A DNA stretch of 64,000 nucleotides from contig NZ_QUHB01000007.1 in NCBI RefSeq assembly GCF_003479405.1, positions 1-64,000 of the forward strand, in the 5' to 3' direction. Under the pieces are notes generated by a model that saw only the letters and a program-made list of their open reading frames with translations, was not told the origin of the DNA and ran no database searches. Made by a program: the position numbers and the translations under genes. The DNA comes from Eubacterium sp. AF16-48. GTDB lineage: Bacteria > Bacillota > Clostridia > Lachnospirales > Lachnospiraceae. Below are positions 24,285 through 30,928 of this stretch, one piece after another. Every line of letters begins with the position of its first letter. The first letter of the stretch is position 1.

Positions 24285-25682
24285 TTACTTTTTCTCTGCC
24301 ATTTCATCAGATTCAGTTTTAAGATTTTCCAACGTTTCCTGCTTAAAAGGAATGTCCTCATTCTTCTCTATTTTCTCAAAACCCTTTGACTTTTTTCTCT
24401 TCCATGCAAGCTGGGTTCCGTACCCTTCCTTAATGAATCTGTGACTTTTTACCTCTTCCCACTGTTCTGCAAATTTAAGCCTCATGATACTCGTAATCTC
24501 TCTTGATTCATACTGTTTCGGCTTGCAGTTTTCGTGGTGCAGTGCTCTCTCGTAAATCATCTGAACGCATACAAACTCCTCATCCGTCATTTCAAGAAAC
24601 ATCTCAATGATTCCCACAAGAGTATCCTGAGGCATGCATTCCTTCTGAAATTCAATGAGTTCTTTTTCCAACTTCTTATTAAATACAAGTTTAGTGTTAA
24701 TGCCCTTTTTATACATATTCATTATTTCAGCCCAGCACTGTTCTATGTATGCCCTTGTTTCTTCGTCATCCTCCAACGGATGATGCAATGCCTTTTCCTT
24801 ATTTACCATTACCGGTACAAATCTTCTGTTACCTGTTCGGTCAAATGGCAGGAAGTCGGCATTATTGGAAGAACCCACAAATATGCACTGTCTTGGTCTG
24901 TCCTCAGGATGGGTTTCATATGGTACCTTGTAAGTTTCACTTTGACGGCTTAAAAATGACTTAATGTCCTCAACACTTCTTGCATTACAGGTTGCAAGCA
25001 TTTCCGCCATTTCAATAATCCAGTGTCCCTGAATCTTACGAAACACGTTGTCATCATCAAGTTTTCTTAAGTCATCCGAAAACCACTCATTTTCCATTGC
25101 AAGAAGTCTTAGAAAACTTGACTTTCCTGCACCCTGCCCACCTACAAGACAAACCATATATTCAAATTTACATCCGGGATGGTAAACCCTGTACACCGCT
25201 CCCATCATCATTATTCTTGTTGCTTCAAATATGTAATCACTTTCATCTGTTCCAAGATATCTTGGCAACAGATATCTAAGCCTTGATTTTCCGTCCCACT
25301 CCAGACTTTCCAGTTTGTCTATAATGGGATGATAATGGTTGTTATTTCCTACAATGTCAATTGCACGCTTAATATTTTTATCTCTTGTAATGCCGTAAAA
25401 CTTTTCCATTCTAAGCATTATGTTATTAAAATCCGTATCGGTAAAAGTTTTTGAGCGTCTTCTCCAGTCCATTTTCTTAACAATGTCCGTCTTACATGAA
25501 AGTTCATTACGTCTTATTGCATCCTTTAACATTGGGTCCTTATTTAAAACCTCAATGACATTTTCAATGGTTTGTCTCGGACTTCCATCAGGACGTTTTT
25601 TAAGGCTATCCCTTATAGCCTCGATTTCTTTATTATCTGTGTCCTCCACATTGGAGGATTTATTCATTACTGTGTTATTCAT
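24285..25682 (-). CDS. VapE/VirE-type ATPase (replication protein)
   Basis: This 465-residue protein has the virulence-associated-E (DUF5906-like) layout: an N-terminal helical part (about 1-125), then a P-loop NTPase with MVCLVGGQGAGKSSFLRLL (Walker A near residue 180), IIEMAEM (Walker B position) and the sensor-like IFVGSSNNADFLPFDRTGNRRF, followed by an acidic tail. In phage-like and mobilizable elements it acts as a replicative helicase-like protein. Usually a primase precedes it, and none is seen here. The iteron-like repeats directly downstream fit a role in replication of the excised form. Confidence 0.8.
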   Translation of the reverse strand: MNNTVMNKSSNVEDTDNKEIEAIRDSLKKRPDGSPRQTIENVIEVLNKDPMLKDAIRRNELSCKTDIVKKMDWRRRSKTFTDTDFNNIMLRMEKFYGITRDKNIKRAIDIVGNNNHYHPIIDKLESLEWDGKSRLRYLLPRYLGTDESDYIFEATRIMMMGAVYRVYHPGCKFEYMVCLVGGQGAGKSSFLRLLAMENEWFSDDLRKLDDDNVFRKIQGHWIIEMAEMLATCNARSVEDIKSFLSRQSETYKVPYETHPEDRPRQCIFVGSSNNADFLPFDRTGNRRFVPVMVNKEKALHHPLEDDEETRAYIEQCWAEIMNMYKKGINTKLVFNKKLEKELIEFQKECMPQDTLVGIIEMFLEMTDEEFVCVQMIYERALHHENCKPKQYESREITSIMRLKFAEQWEEVKSHRFIKEGYGTQLAWKRKKSKGFEKIEKNEDIPFKQETLENLKTESDEMAEKK

Positions 25683-25716
25683 TTTTCCTCCGTAATTTTA
25701 AAATTTTGTTGTTATT

Positions 25717-25771
25717 GGAGGTAACCCCTGCTATAATTTAATTGGTGATAAAAGTAGCGGGGATAACCTCC
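25717..25771. promoter_or_regulatory. Long imperfect inverted repeat before the VapE gene
   Basis: GGAGGTAACCCCTGCT (25717-25732) pairs with AGCGGGGATAACCTCC (25756-25771), leaving a 23-base A/T-rich loop. It sits between the RHH-like gene and the VapE gene on the transcribed strand and overlaps neither. It could be an attenuator, terminator or protein-binding site. Confidence 0.45.
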
Positions 25772-25801
25772 TTGTTACCTTGTAAGTCTTAAGCTTATTG
25801 C

Positions 25802-26134
25802 TTAGGGCTTTTTTCTTTCTTCAAATCCATCTAATATATCCAACATTGTTCTAATTGGGACAAATACCTCTTCATCAATTTCTCCACCAGCCTCAATCCT
25901 CTTTAACTGTGCTATTATTTCTTGGAGATATTTTCTGAAACTAAGCATCATTAGCGGATTTCCCACAGCTCTTATTTTGGTATAAAGTAATGATTGAACA
26001 ATAAATTCCTGCTTTGTCTGAAATCCACTTAGTTTTGCCCTCATATTTATTTCTTCATTTTCTTCTGGTGACACCCTAAAGGCAACTGTTACATTTCTCC
26101 ATCTACCTTTTGCATCATTGTTCTTCGCACTCAT
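25802..26134 (-). CDS. MobC-like / ribbon-helix-helix mobilization protein
   Basis: The N-terminal part of this 110-residue protein (WRNVTVAFRVSPEENEEINMRAKLSGF) has the ribbon-helix-helix plus helix pattern of relaxosome accessory proteins of the MobC type. A helical C-terminal part follows (YLQEIIAQLKRIE). Such proteins bind near oriT and help the relaxase. Its start overlaps the integrase stop by 20 bases, so its expression is tied to the integrase transcript. Confidence 0.65.
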   Translation of the reverse strand: MSAKNNDAKGRWRNVTVAFRVSPEENEEINMRAKLSGFQTKQEFIVQSLLYTKIRAVGNPLMMLSFRKYLQEIIAQLKRIEAGGEIDEEVFVPIRTMLDILDGFEERKKP

Positions 26135-27209
26135 CTAATAAAGCCTCTCTTTCTGCATCCATAGTTTTTGCCATATCTGTTTGTACAGTTGGAAATAGAT
26201 GTGCATATTTATAAGTGATGTCTACAGCCTCGTGGCCTAGTCTGTCAGCTATGGCAAGTGCTGTATAGCCTTTGTTAATCAAATATGAAACGTGTGAATG
26301 TCTTAAATCATGTATTCTTATTCTTTTAACTCCTGCAGCTTTTGAACCTCTTATCATTTCATGACGAAAATAGCTTTTTGAATTTTGAAATATTCTGTCA
26401 TTTTCTTTGATGCCATATATACTTGCCAAATATTCCTTAATTTCTTCTGCTAAAAATTCAGGAATTACTATATCCCTTATGCTTTTAGGTGTCTTTGGAT
26501 CCGTTACAATGTCTTTACCTTTAACCTTTTTATATGACTTTGTTATTTTCAAAACATTATTTTCGAAATCAAAATCTTTCGGTGTTAAGGCAAGAAGTTC
26601 GCCAATTCTAAGCCCACACCAATAAAGTATTTCAAATCCATAAAATGATTGTGGTTTATCTGCCACCTGTTCAATAAATTTCTGGTATTCCTTCTGCGTC
26701 CAGAAATCAACATTTCTATCTCTTGCACTGCCCATATTCCCAGCCTTGCTTGCGACATTCCATTTAAGCCCATAATATCTGACTGCATGGTTAAACATTG
26801 CACTTAGCTGATTATGAATTGTTCCAAGATATGATTTTGAAAAGCTCTTACCATTTTGAGTTGTTAAGCTCTGAATTTCTCTTTGCCACTCAAAAATGTC
26901 CGTTACCTTTAATTCATTTATTTTTCTCTTGCCAAGATAAGGAAGAATTTTTGTTAAAATTATGTATTCCTTTTCTTCCCAAGTGTTTGGTCTTACCTTA
27001 TGACTTACATCTCTTTTATATAATTCAAAGAAATCTTCAATGGTCATATCCAGGTCCTGGTGGTCTTGCAGTTTAAAATGTCTTTCCCAATCAAGAGCTT
27101 CAGATTTTGTTCTGAAGCCTCTTTTGGTTTTCTGTTTTCGCTCACCTTTATAATTTTTGTAATAACATCTAACTTCCCATTTATCTGTTTTTGGATTCTT
27201 AAAAACCAT
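26115..27209 (-). CDS. int: Tyrosine integrase of unit 2
   Basis: This 364-residue protein is full length for Gram-positive element integrases. An AP2-like arm-binding N-terminus (WEVRCYYKNYKGERKQKTKRGF) is followed by a SAM-like core-binding domain (about 55-160). The catalytic domain has Arg201 (CGLRIGELLAL), His300-x-x-Arg303 (HDLRHSHVSYL), His326 (LGHEAV) and the nucleophile Tyr335 (YKYAHLFP). All catalytic residues are present. It should act on the 24-bp cores. It is cotranscribed with the small HTH gene 12 bases upstream, from a promoter overlapped by repressor operators. Confidence 0.92.
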   Translation of the reverse strand: MVFKNPKTDKWEVRCYYKNYKGERKQKTKRGFRTKSEALDWERHFKLQDHQDLDMTIEDFFELYKRDVSHKVRPNTWEEKEYIILTKILPYLGKRKINELKVTDIFEWQREIQSLTTQNGKSFSKSYLGTIHNQLSAMFNHAVRYYGLKWNVASKAGNMGSARDRNVDFWTQKEYQKFIEQVADKPQSFYGFEILYWCGLRIGELLALTPKDFDFENNVLKITKSYKKVKGKDIVTDPKTPKSIRDIVIPEFLAEEIKEYLASIYGIKENDRIFQNSKSYFRHEMIRGSKAAGVKRIRIHDLRHSHVSYLINKGYTALAIADRLGHEAVDITYKYAHLFPTVQTDMAKTMDAEREALLDECEEQ

Positions 27210-27221
27210 TTATTTCACCTC

Positions 27222-27407
27222 CTATTTAGTCTTAATTCCATAGATTCGTTCTTCAAAATACTGTCTGCTAAGTCTCCCCTGAACAGTTACAAACCCCTGC
27301 TCCTTAAGTTCATTATTAAGTTTTCTAATAATCTTATAAGCCATAGCTTCTGAAACTCCCATTTCCTTTGCTACATCGCTTGCTCTAACAAAAAGTGTAT
27401 CTGCCAT
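27222..27407 (-). CDS. Excisionase-like small HTH protein
   Basis: The ATG at 27407 is preceded by GGAGGTGATATT. The longer reading has no ribosome site and runs through an operator. The 61-residue protein contains a helix-turn-helix (RASDVAKEMGVSEAMAYKII) and a basic C-terminus, as in small excisionase or directionality factors that precede integrase genes in Firmicutes elements. With integrase it should control excision. It is the first gene of the leftward operon. Confidence 0.7.
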   Translation of the reverse strand: MADTLFVRASDVAKEMGVSEAMAYKIIRKLNNELKEQGFVTVQGRLSRQYFEERIYGIKTK

Positions 27408-27446
27408 AATATCACCTCCTACCCATTTAAATTTCATTACTTTGCA

Positions 27447-27559
27447 CAGTACATTTATGAACTGTGTTGTACTCATTTTATCAGTTCACTTTTGTACTGT
27501 CAAGTGAAATATTTCACTTCTGAACTGTTTTGTATTCTTTATATTTCACAAATGAACTG
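27447..27559. promoter_or_regulatory. Four palindromic operators between int and repressor promoters
   Basis: Four 18-bp sites of the form CAGTTCA-N4-TGAACTG or one-arm variants lie at 27447-27464, 27482-27499, 27510-27527 and 27542-27559. The first two have both arms. The last two have one weaker arm (TATTTCA). Site two fills the spacer of the leftward promoter and site four overlaps the -35 box of the rightward promoter. This is a classic repressor switch region. Confidence 0.75.
27475..27503 (-). promoter_or_regulatory. Leftward promoter of the xis-int operon
   Basis: On the minus strand TTGACA, 17 bases, TAAAAT. The 18-bp operator at 27482-27499 lies inside the spacer, so repressor binding would exclude RNA polymerase. 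Confidence 0.75.
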
Positions 27560-27572
27560 TTTATGATATAAT
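27545..27572 (+). promoter_or_regulatory. Rightward promoter of the repressor gene
   Basis: TTCACA, 16 bases, TATAAT. The -35 box lies within the operator at 27542-27559, which suggests autoregulation. Confidence 0.7.
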
Positions 27573-27609
27573 AAAATCAGTTATAAAATGATATGGAAGG
27601 ATATGTTTT

Positions 27610-28221
27610 ATGGGAAAAAATAAAAGAGAATTTTCTTTAAATGCTAAAAATCTTGCCTCAGCAAATTTAGGACAAAAGATTAGATTTTACAGACAAATTG
27701 CCGGCATGACACAAAAAGAATTGGGAGCTGCCTGTGGTGTAAATGAATCAACTATAAGAAATTATGAACTTGGAAATCGTTATCCAGATTCAGACACTAT
27801 ATTTGAGATTTCGAATGCTTTGGAGATTTCTCCATACGTGCTTGCAACTCCTGATCCTATTTCAGCTGCAAGTTCTCTACAATACTTATTCAGTATGGAA
27901 AAAACTTTGGATTTGACTCCAACAACTATAGATGGAAAAGTTTATTTAGAGGTATCTTCCGAAATAGACGTAAACGATGCCACTGTTGCTCCTCTTTCAA
28001 ATCTTAAAAGAATGTTTAGCCATTGGGCAACAATGTATGAGAAATTTATCAATGAAGAAATTGACGAGGAAACCTACCTATTATGGCAGGCAAAGTATTT
28101 AAGCTTTGGGACCGATTCAGCTGACTTCTTATTGGATGCGGAAAATGAAAAAGCTATCGAAGTAGACAAGAATATCTCTGATGCAAAGAAGAGATTTAGG
28201 AAAGCTAATTTGAAGGATTAA
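27610..28221 (+). CDS. HTH (Xre/cI-type) repressor of unit 2
   Basis: This 203-residue protein has an HTH_3 domain at about 20-78 (LGQKIRFYRQIAGMTQKELG, then CGVNESTIRNYELGNRYPD). The C-terminal part of about 120 residues is helical and acidic. It has no RecA-cleavage (LexA/S24) motif and no metalloprotease motif. Divergent placement from xis-int with four palindromes between them makes it the likely controller of excision. The same palindrome beside every attachment core suggests it also binds there. Confidence 0.8.
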   Translation: MGKNKREFSLNAKNLASANLGQKIRFYRQIAGMTQKELGAACGVNESTIRNYELGNRYPDSDTIFEISNALEISPYVLATPDPISAASSLQYLFSMEKTLDLTPTTIDGKVYLEVSSEIDVNDATVAPLSNLKRMFSHWATMYEKFINEEIDEETYLLWQAKYLSFGTDSADFLLDAENEKAIEVDKNISDAKKRFRKANLKD

Positions 28222-28252
28222 ATTTATATGTTTATTTAAGAGAGATGATAAA

Positions 28253-28912
28253 ATGGGAAAAAATATCAACGAATATATCAATAAATTTATTGATAGTTAC
28301 CATAACGATAAAAACGGAAGATATAGATCATATGATCACTGTAGAGAAAGTTTCTTAAAATATAAAAATGATGAAACCATGTACAATTATATAACATTAA
28401 ATTTATATGCCTACCTAGCTAGTTGGGGTATGCTACGAAATTCTTTTTTAATGCAAAAAGATTATTTATTTAGTAAGCCTGTTGTCGAAATACTTTGTAA
28501 GGATAAATATTCAAATTTAATAAGTTTTAATCCTTTTAAAGAGAATATTATCACAGATCTTGAAACTATAATGAGTTTAAGAGATGAAATAAAAGAGTAC
28601 TATATGGGTCAAACTTATATAGAAGATGGTACTAACAAAACAAAAACAATTTCCAATGTAACAGATACATTAATTACTAAAATCATATTAGGAACTCTTG
28701 GATGCGTTCCAGCATATGACCAATATTTTGTAAAAGCGCTACGTCGGAACAAAATAAATGGGGTTTTCAATTTAAATAGTATGAAGCAAATAATTCAATA
28801 CGCCAAAGACAACAAAGAAGAAATCGAAAAAGCTTGTAATAAACTTGGTGATTTGTACACCCCTATGAAAATTATAGATATGTATTTCTGGGAAGTTGGA
28901 ATTGAAAAATAG
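28253..28912 (+). CDS. Unknown 219-residue cargo protein
   Basis: I cannot name this family. The protein is soluble and helical, with a distinctive early block LNLYAYLASWGMLRNSFLMQ (about residues 49-68) and a late MKIIDMYFWEVG end. I recall the same YLASWGM block in proteins of unknown function in Firmicutes mobile elements. It starts 31 bases after the repressor stop, so it is probably cotranscribed with it and expressed in the integrated state. That is typical of cargo that benefits the host, such as superinfection immunity, but there is no direct evidence. Confidence 0.55.
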   Translation: MGKNINEYINKFIDSYHNDKNGRYRSYDHCRESFLKYKNDETMYNYITLNLYAYLASWGMLRNSFLMQKDYLFSKPVVEILCKDKYSNLISFNPFKENIITDLETIMSLRDEIKEYYMGQTYIEDGTNKTKTISNVTDTLITKIILGTLGCVPAYDQYFVKALRRNKINGVFNLNSMKQIIQYAKDNKEEIEKACNKLGDLYTPMKIIDMYFWEVGIEK

Positions 28913-28936
28913 AATATTGGTATTTCAGTCATAACC

Positions 28937-28966
28937 ACCCCTGCGGTGTCACTGCAGGGTCTTTTT
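28937..28966 (+). terminator. Terminator of the repressor operon
   Basis: CCCTGC pairs with GCAGGG, with further pairing inside the loop, followed by TCTTTTTATTTT. It lies 25 bases after the stop of the cargo gene. Confidence 0.75.
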
Positions 28967-28996
28967 ATTTTATAAAGGAAAAATATGTAATTTTAT

Positions 28997-29014
28997 CAGT
29001 TCATAAATGTACGC
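28997..29014. promoter_or_regulatory. Operator-like palindrome beside att core, right copy
   Basis: CAGTTCA-TAAA-TGTACGC, with the left arm perfect, ending 29 bases before the core at 29044. The spacing matches the other two attachment regions. Confidence 0.6.
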
Positions 29015-29043
29015 TTTTGAACGTTTTTTATAAAAAATAGCAA

Positions 29044-29067
29044 AAAATATTGTCATTTTATTGTCAC
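29044..29067. other. Attachment-site core, right (chromosomal) copy
   Basis: This is identical to the cores at 691 and 21132. To its right lies chromosomal DNA: the guaA terminator begins 17 bases away. The site is therefore in the guaA 3' intergenic region and integration leaves guaA intact. Confidence 0.75.
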
Positions 29068-29083
29068 TCTAAAAAAGAAAAAA

Positions 29084-29115
29084 CCTACAAACCCTTTATT
29101 TATGGGGTTTGTAGG
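29084..29115. terminator. guaA terminator
   Basis: CCTACAAACCC pairs with GGGTTTGTAGG (one G bulge) around TTTATTTATG. On the minus strand A/T-rich sequence ending in TTTTTTC follows. Confidence 0.85.
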
Positions 29116-29136
29116 CATATAGAATTTATTTTTGCA

Positions 29137-30681
29137 TTATTCAAACTCTATCGTTCCAGGTGGCTTACTGGTCAAATCGTACATTACTCGATTGACCCCC
29201 TTCACCTCATTTATTATTCTGTTCATTACCTTATTAAGCACCTCATACGGTATTTCAGCTGACTCTGCCGTCATGAAATCAATTGTTTTTACGGCTCTGA
29301 GGGCTATTGCGTAGTCATATGTTCTCTCGTCCCCCATTACACCTACTGAACGCATATTTGTCAGTGCTGCAAAATACTGATTGATTTCTTTATCAAGCCC
29401 TGCTTTCGCAATTTCTTCTCTGTAAATTGCATCTGCATCCTGAACTATTTTCACCTTTTCAGCTGTTACTTCGCCTATTATTCTGATACCAAGTCCAGGT
29501 CCAGGGAATGGCTGACGGAATACCAGATATTCCGGAATACCCAGCTCCAGACCTGCCTTACGGACTTCATCTTTGAACAGGTCACGAAGCGGCTCAATTA
29601 TTTCCTTAAAATCAACATAGTCAGGTAATCCACCTACATTATGATGTGACTTAATTACCGCTGACTCGCCACCCAGACCACTTTCAACTACATCAGGATA
29701 AATCGTTCCCTGAACCAGATAATCCACGGCTCCGATTTTTTTGGCTTCCTCTTCAAACACACGGATAAATTCTTCACCTATTATTTTACGTTTTGCCTCA
29801 GGTTCTTCCACACCTGCCAACTTTTTATAATATCTCTCCTGGGCATTTACACGGATAAAATTCAAATCATATGGACCATCAGGTCCAAATACTGCCTCAA
29901 CCTCATCACCCTCATTTTTTCTCAAAAGGCCATGGTCAACAAATACACATGTCAGCTGTTTTCCAATTGCCTTCGCCAAAAGCACTGCTGCCACTGATGA
30001 ATCAACACCACCTGATAAGGCACAAAGAACCTTACCGTCGCCTACCTTTTCACGAATGGCCTTAATGGAATTTTCCACGAAAGAATCCATCTTCCAGTCC
30101 CCTGCGCAACCACATACGTTAATTACATAGTTACTGAGAATTTCCTTACCACGCACTGTGTGAAGCACTTCCGGGTGGAACTGTATTGCGTAAAGCTTCT
30201 TTTCCGGACATTCAGCTACAGCCACAGGACAATCCTTTGTATAACCTGTAATTTTAAATCCAGGTGCAACCTTTGAAATATAGTCGAAATGACTCATCCA
30301 GCAAACTGTATCTTCCTCAATTTCCTCAAACAATTTAGATGTTGTATCTACATGAACTTCCGTCTTGCCATATTCACGAACAGGAGCTTTTTCAACCTTA
30401 CCACCTAAAATATGTTGCATAAGCTGCGCTCCATAGCAAAGTCCAAGAACCGGAATACCTAATTCAAACAGGTCTTTTGTATATGTTGGTGCACCTTCTT
30501 CATAACAGCTGTTTGGTCCACCTGTCAAGATAATTCCCTTAGGATTCATAGACTTAATCTTTTCAATATCTGTTTTATATGAATAGATTTCGCAATATAC
30601 GTTGCATTCACGGACACGACGTGCAACCAGCTGATTGTACTGTCCGCCAAAATCTATTACAATAACTAACTCTCTTTTCAT
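29137..30681 (-). CDS. guaA: GMP synthase (glutamine-hydrolysing)
   Basis: This full-length 514-residue enzyme converts XMP to GMP with glutamine. The class I amidotransferase domain has nucleophile Cys82 (GLCYGAQLM) and the QFHPEV histidine. The ATP pyrophosphatase domain begins with the P-loop [11 protein letters not shown], and the C-terminal dimerization domain ends in the universal PPGTIEFE. A promoter (30731-30759) and AGAGGAGG ribosome site precede it. As a housekeeping gene it anchors the island: the attachment core lies just downstream of its terminator. Confidence 0.98.
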   Translation of the reverse strand: MKRELVIVIDFGGQYNQLVARRVRECNVYCEIYSYKTDIEKIKSMNPKGIILTGGPNSCYEEGAPTYTKDLFELGIPVLGLCYGAQLMQHILGGKVEKAPVREYGKTEVHVDTTSKLFEEIEEDTVCWMSHFDYISKVAPGFKITGYTKDCPVAVAECPEKKLYAIQFHPEVLHTVRGKEILSNYVINVCGCAGDWKMDSFVENSIKAIREKVGDGKVLCALSGGVDSSVAAVLLAKAIGKQLTCVFVDHGLLRKNEGDEVEAVFGPDGPYDLNFIRVNAQERYYKKLAGVEEPEAKRKIIGEEFIRVFEEEAKKIGAVDYLVQGTIYPDVVESGLGGESAVIKSHHNVGGLPDYVDFKEIIEPLRDLFKDEVRKAGLELGIPEYLVFRQPFPGPGLGIRIIGEVTAEKVKIVQDADAIYREEIAKAGLDKEINQYFAALTNMRSVGVMGDERTYDYAIALRAVKTIDFMTAESAEIPYEVLNKVMNRIINEVKGVNRVMYDLTSKPPGTIEFE

Positions 30682-30730
30682 TTTGCCTCCTCTATCATAA
30701 GAATATTGCCCAAGTAAAGCACTTCTTGTT

Positions 30731-30759
30731 ATTTTACTTCATTTTCCCTAAATGTACAA
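30731..30759 (-). promoter_or_regulatory. guaA promoter
   Basis: On the minus strand TTGTAC, 17 bases, TAAAAT, starting transcription about 45 bases before the ATG. An inverted repeat AAGAAAGTT-GCT (30758-30771 and 30812-30825) overlaps its upstream edge. No purine riboswitch core was recognised in the 30682-30928 gap. Confidence 0.55.
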
Positions 30760-30928
30760 GAAAGTTCTGCTATATTAAAGACATTTCCCTATGTAAAATA
30801 TCTCATTCTACAGCAAAACTTTCTTACAAACTTTATTTTTTTATTTTCATGGTCTTTTTAATTCCTGTTTTCTTTCCCAAAAGCTTTTTCCGTTCTTCTC
30901 CGTTGTTTCCTCCTTCGTAAATAATTAA

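Larger units (their letters stand above)
21132..29067. mobile_element. Unit 2: integrative mobilizable element (about 7.9 kb)
   Basis: Bounded by identical 24-bp cores, this unit contains every function expected of a mobilizable element: integrase, excisionase-like protein, divergent repressor, RHH-like mobilization protein, VapE-type ATPase, MobA/MobL relaxase, probable oriT and iteron-like repeats. There is no type IV secretion gene, so transfer would need a helper. Cargo is a GNAT, a small membrane protein and an unknown 219-residue protein. The insertion site is directly downstream of guaA, a known hotspot for genomic islands. Confidence 0.8.

Noticed and set aside
27408..27476. Longer start for the excisionase-like protein
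   Set aside because: The extra 23 residues run through an operator and lack a ribosome site. GGAGGTGATATT precedes the inner ATG.
30758..30825. Purine riboswitch upstream of guaA
   Set aside because: There is a long-spaced inverted repeat, but no conserved three-way-junction core was recognised, and the visible promoter lies downstream of most of it, so it would not be in the transcript.
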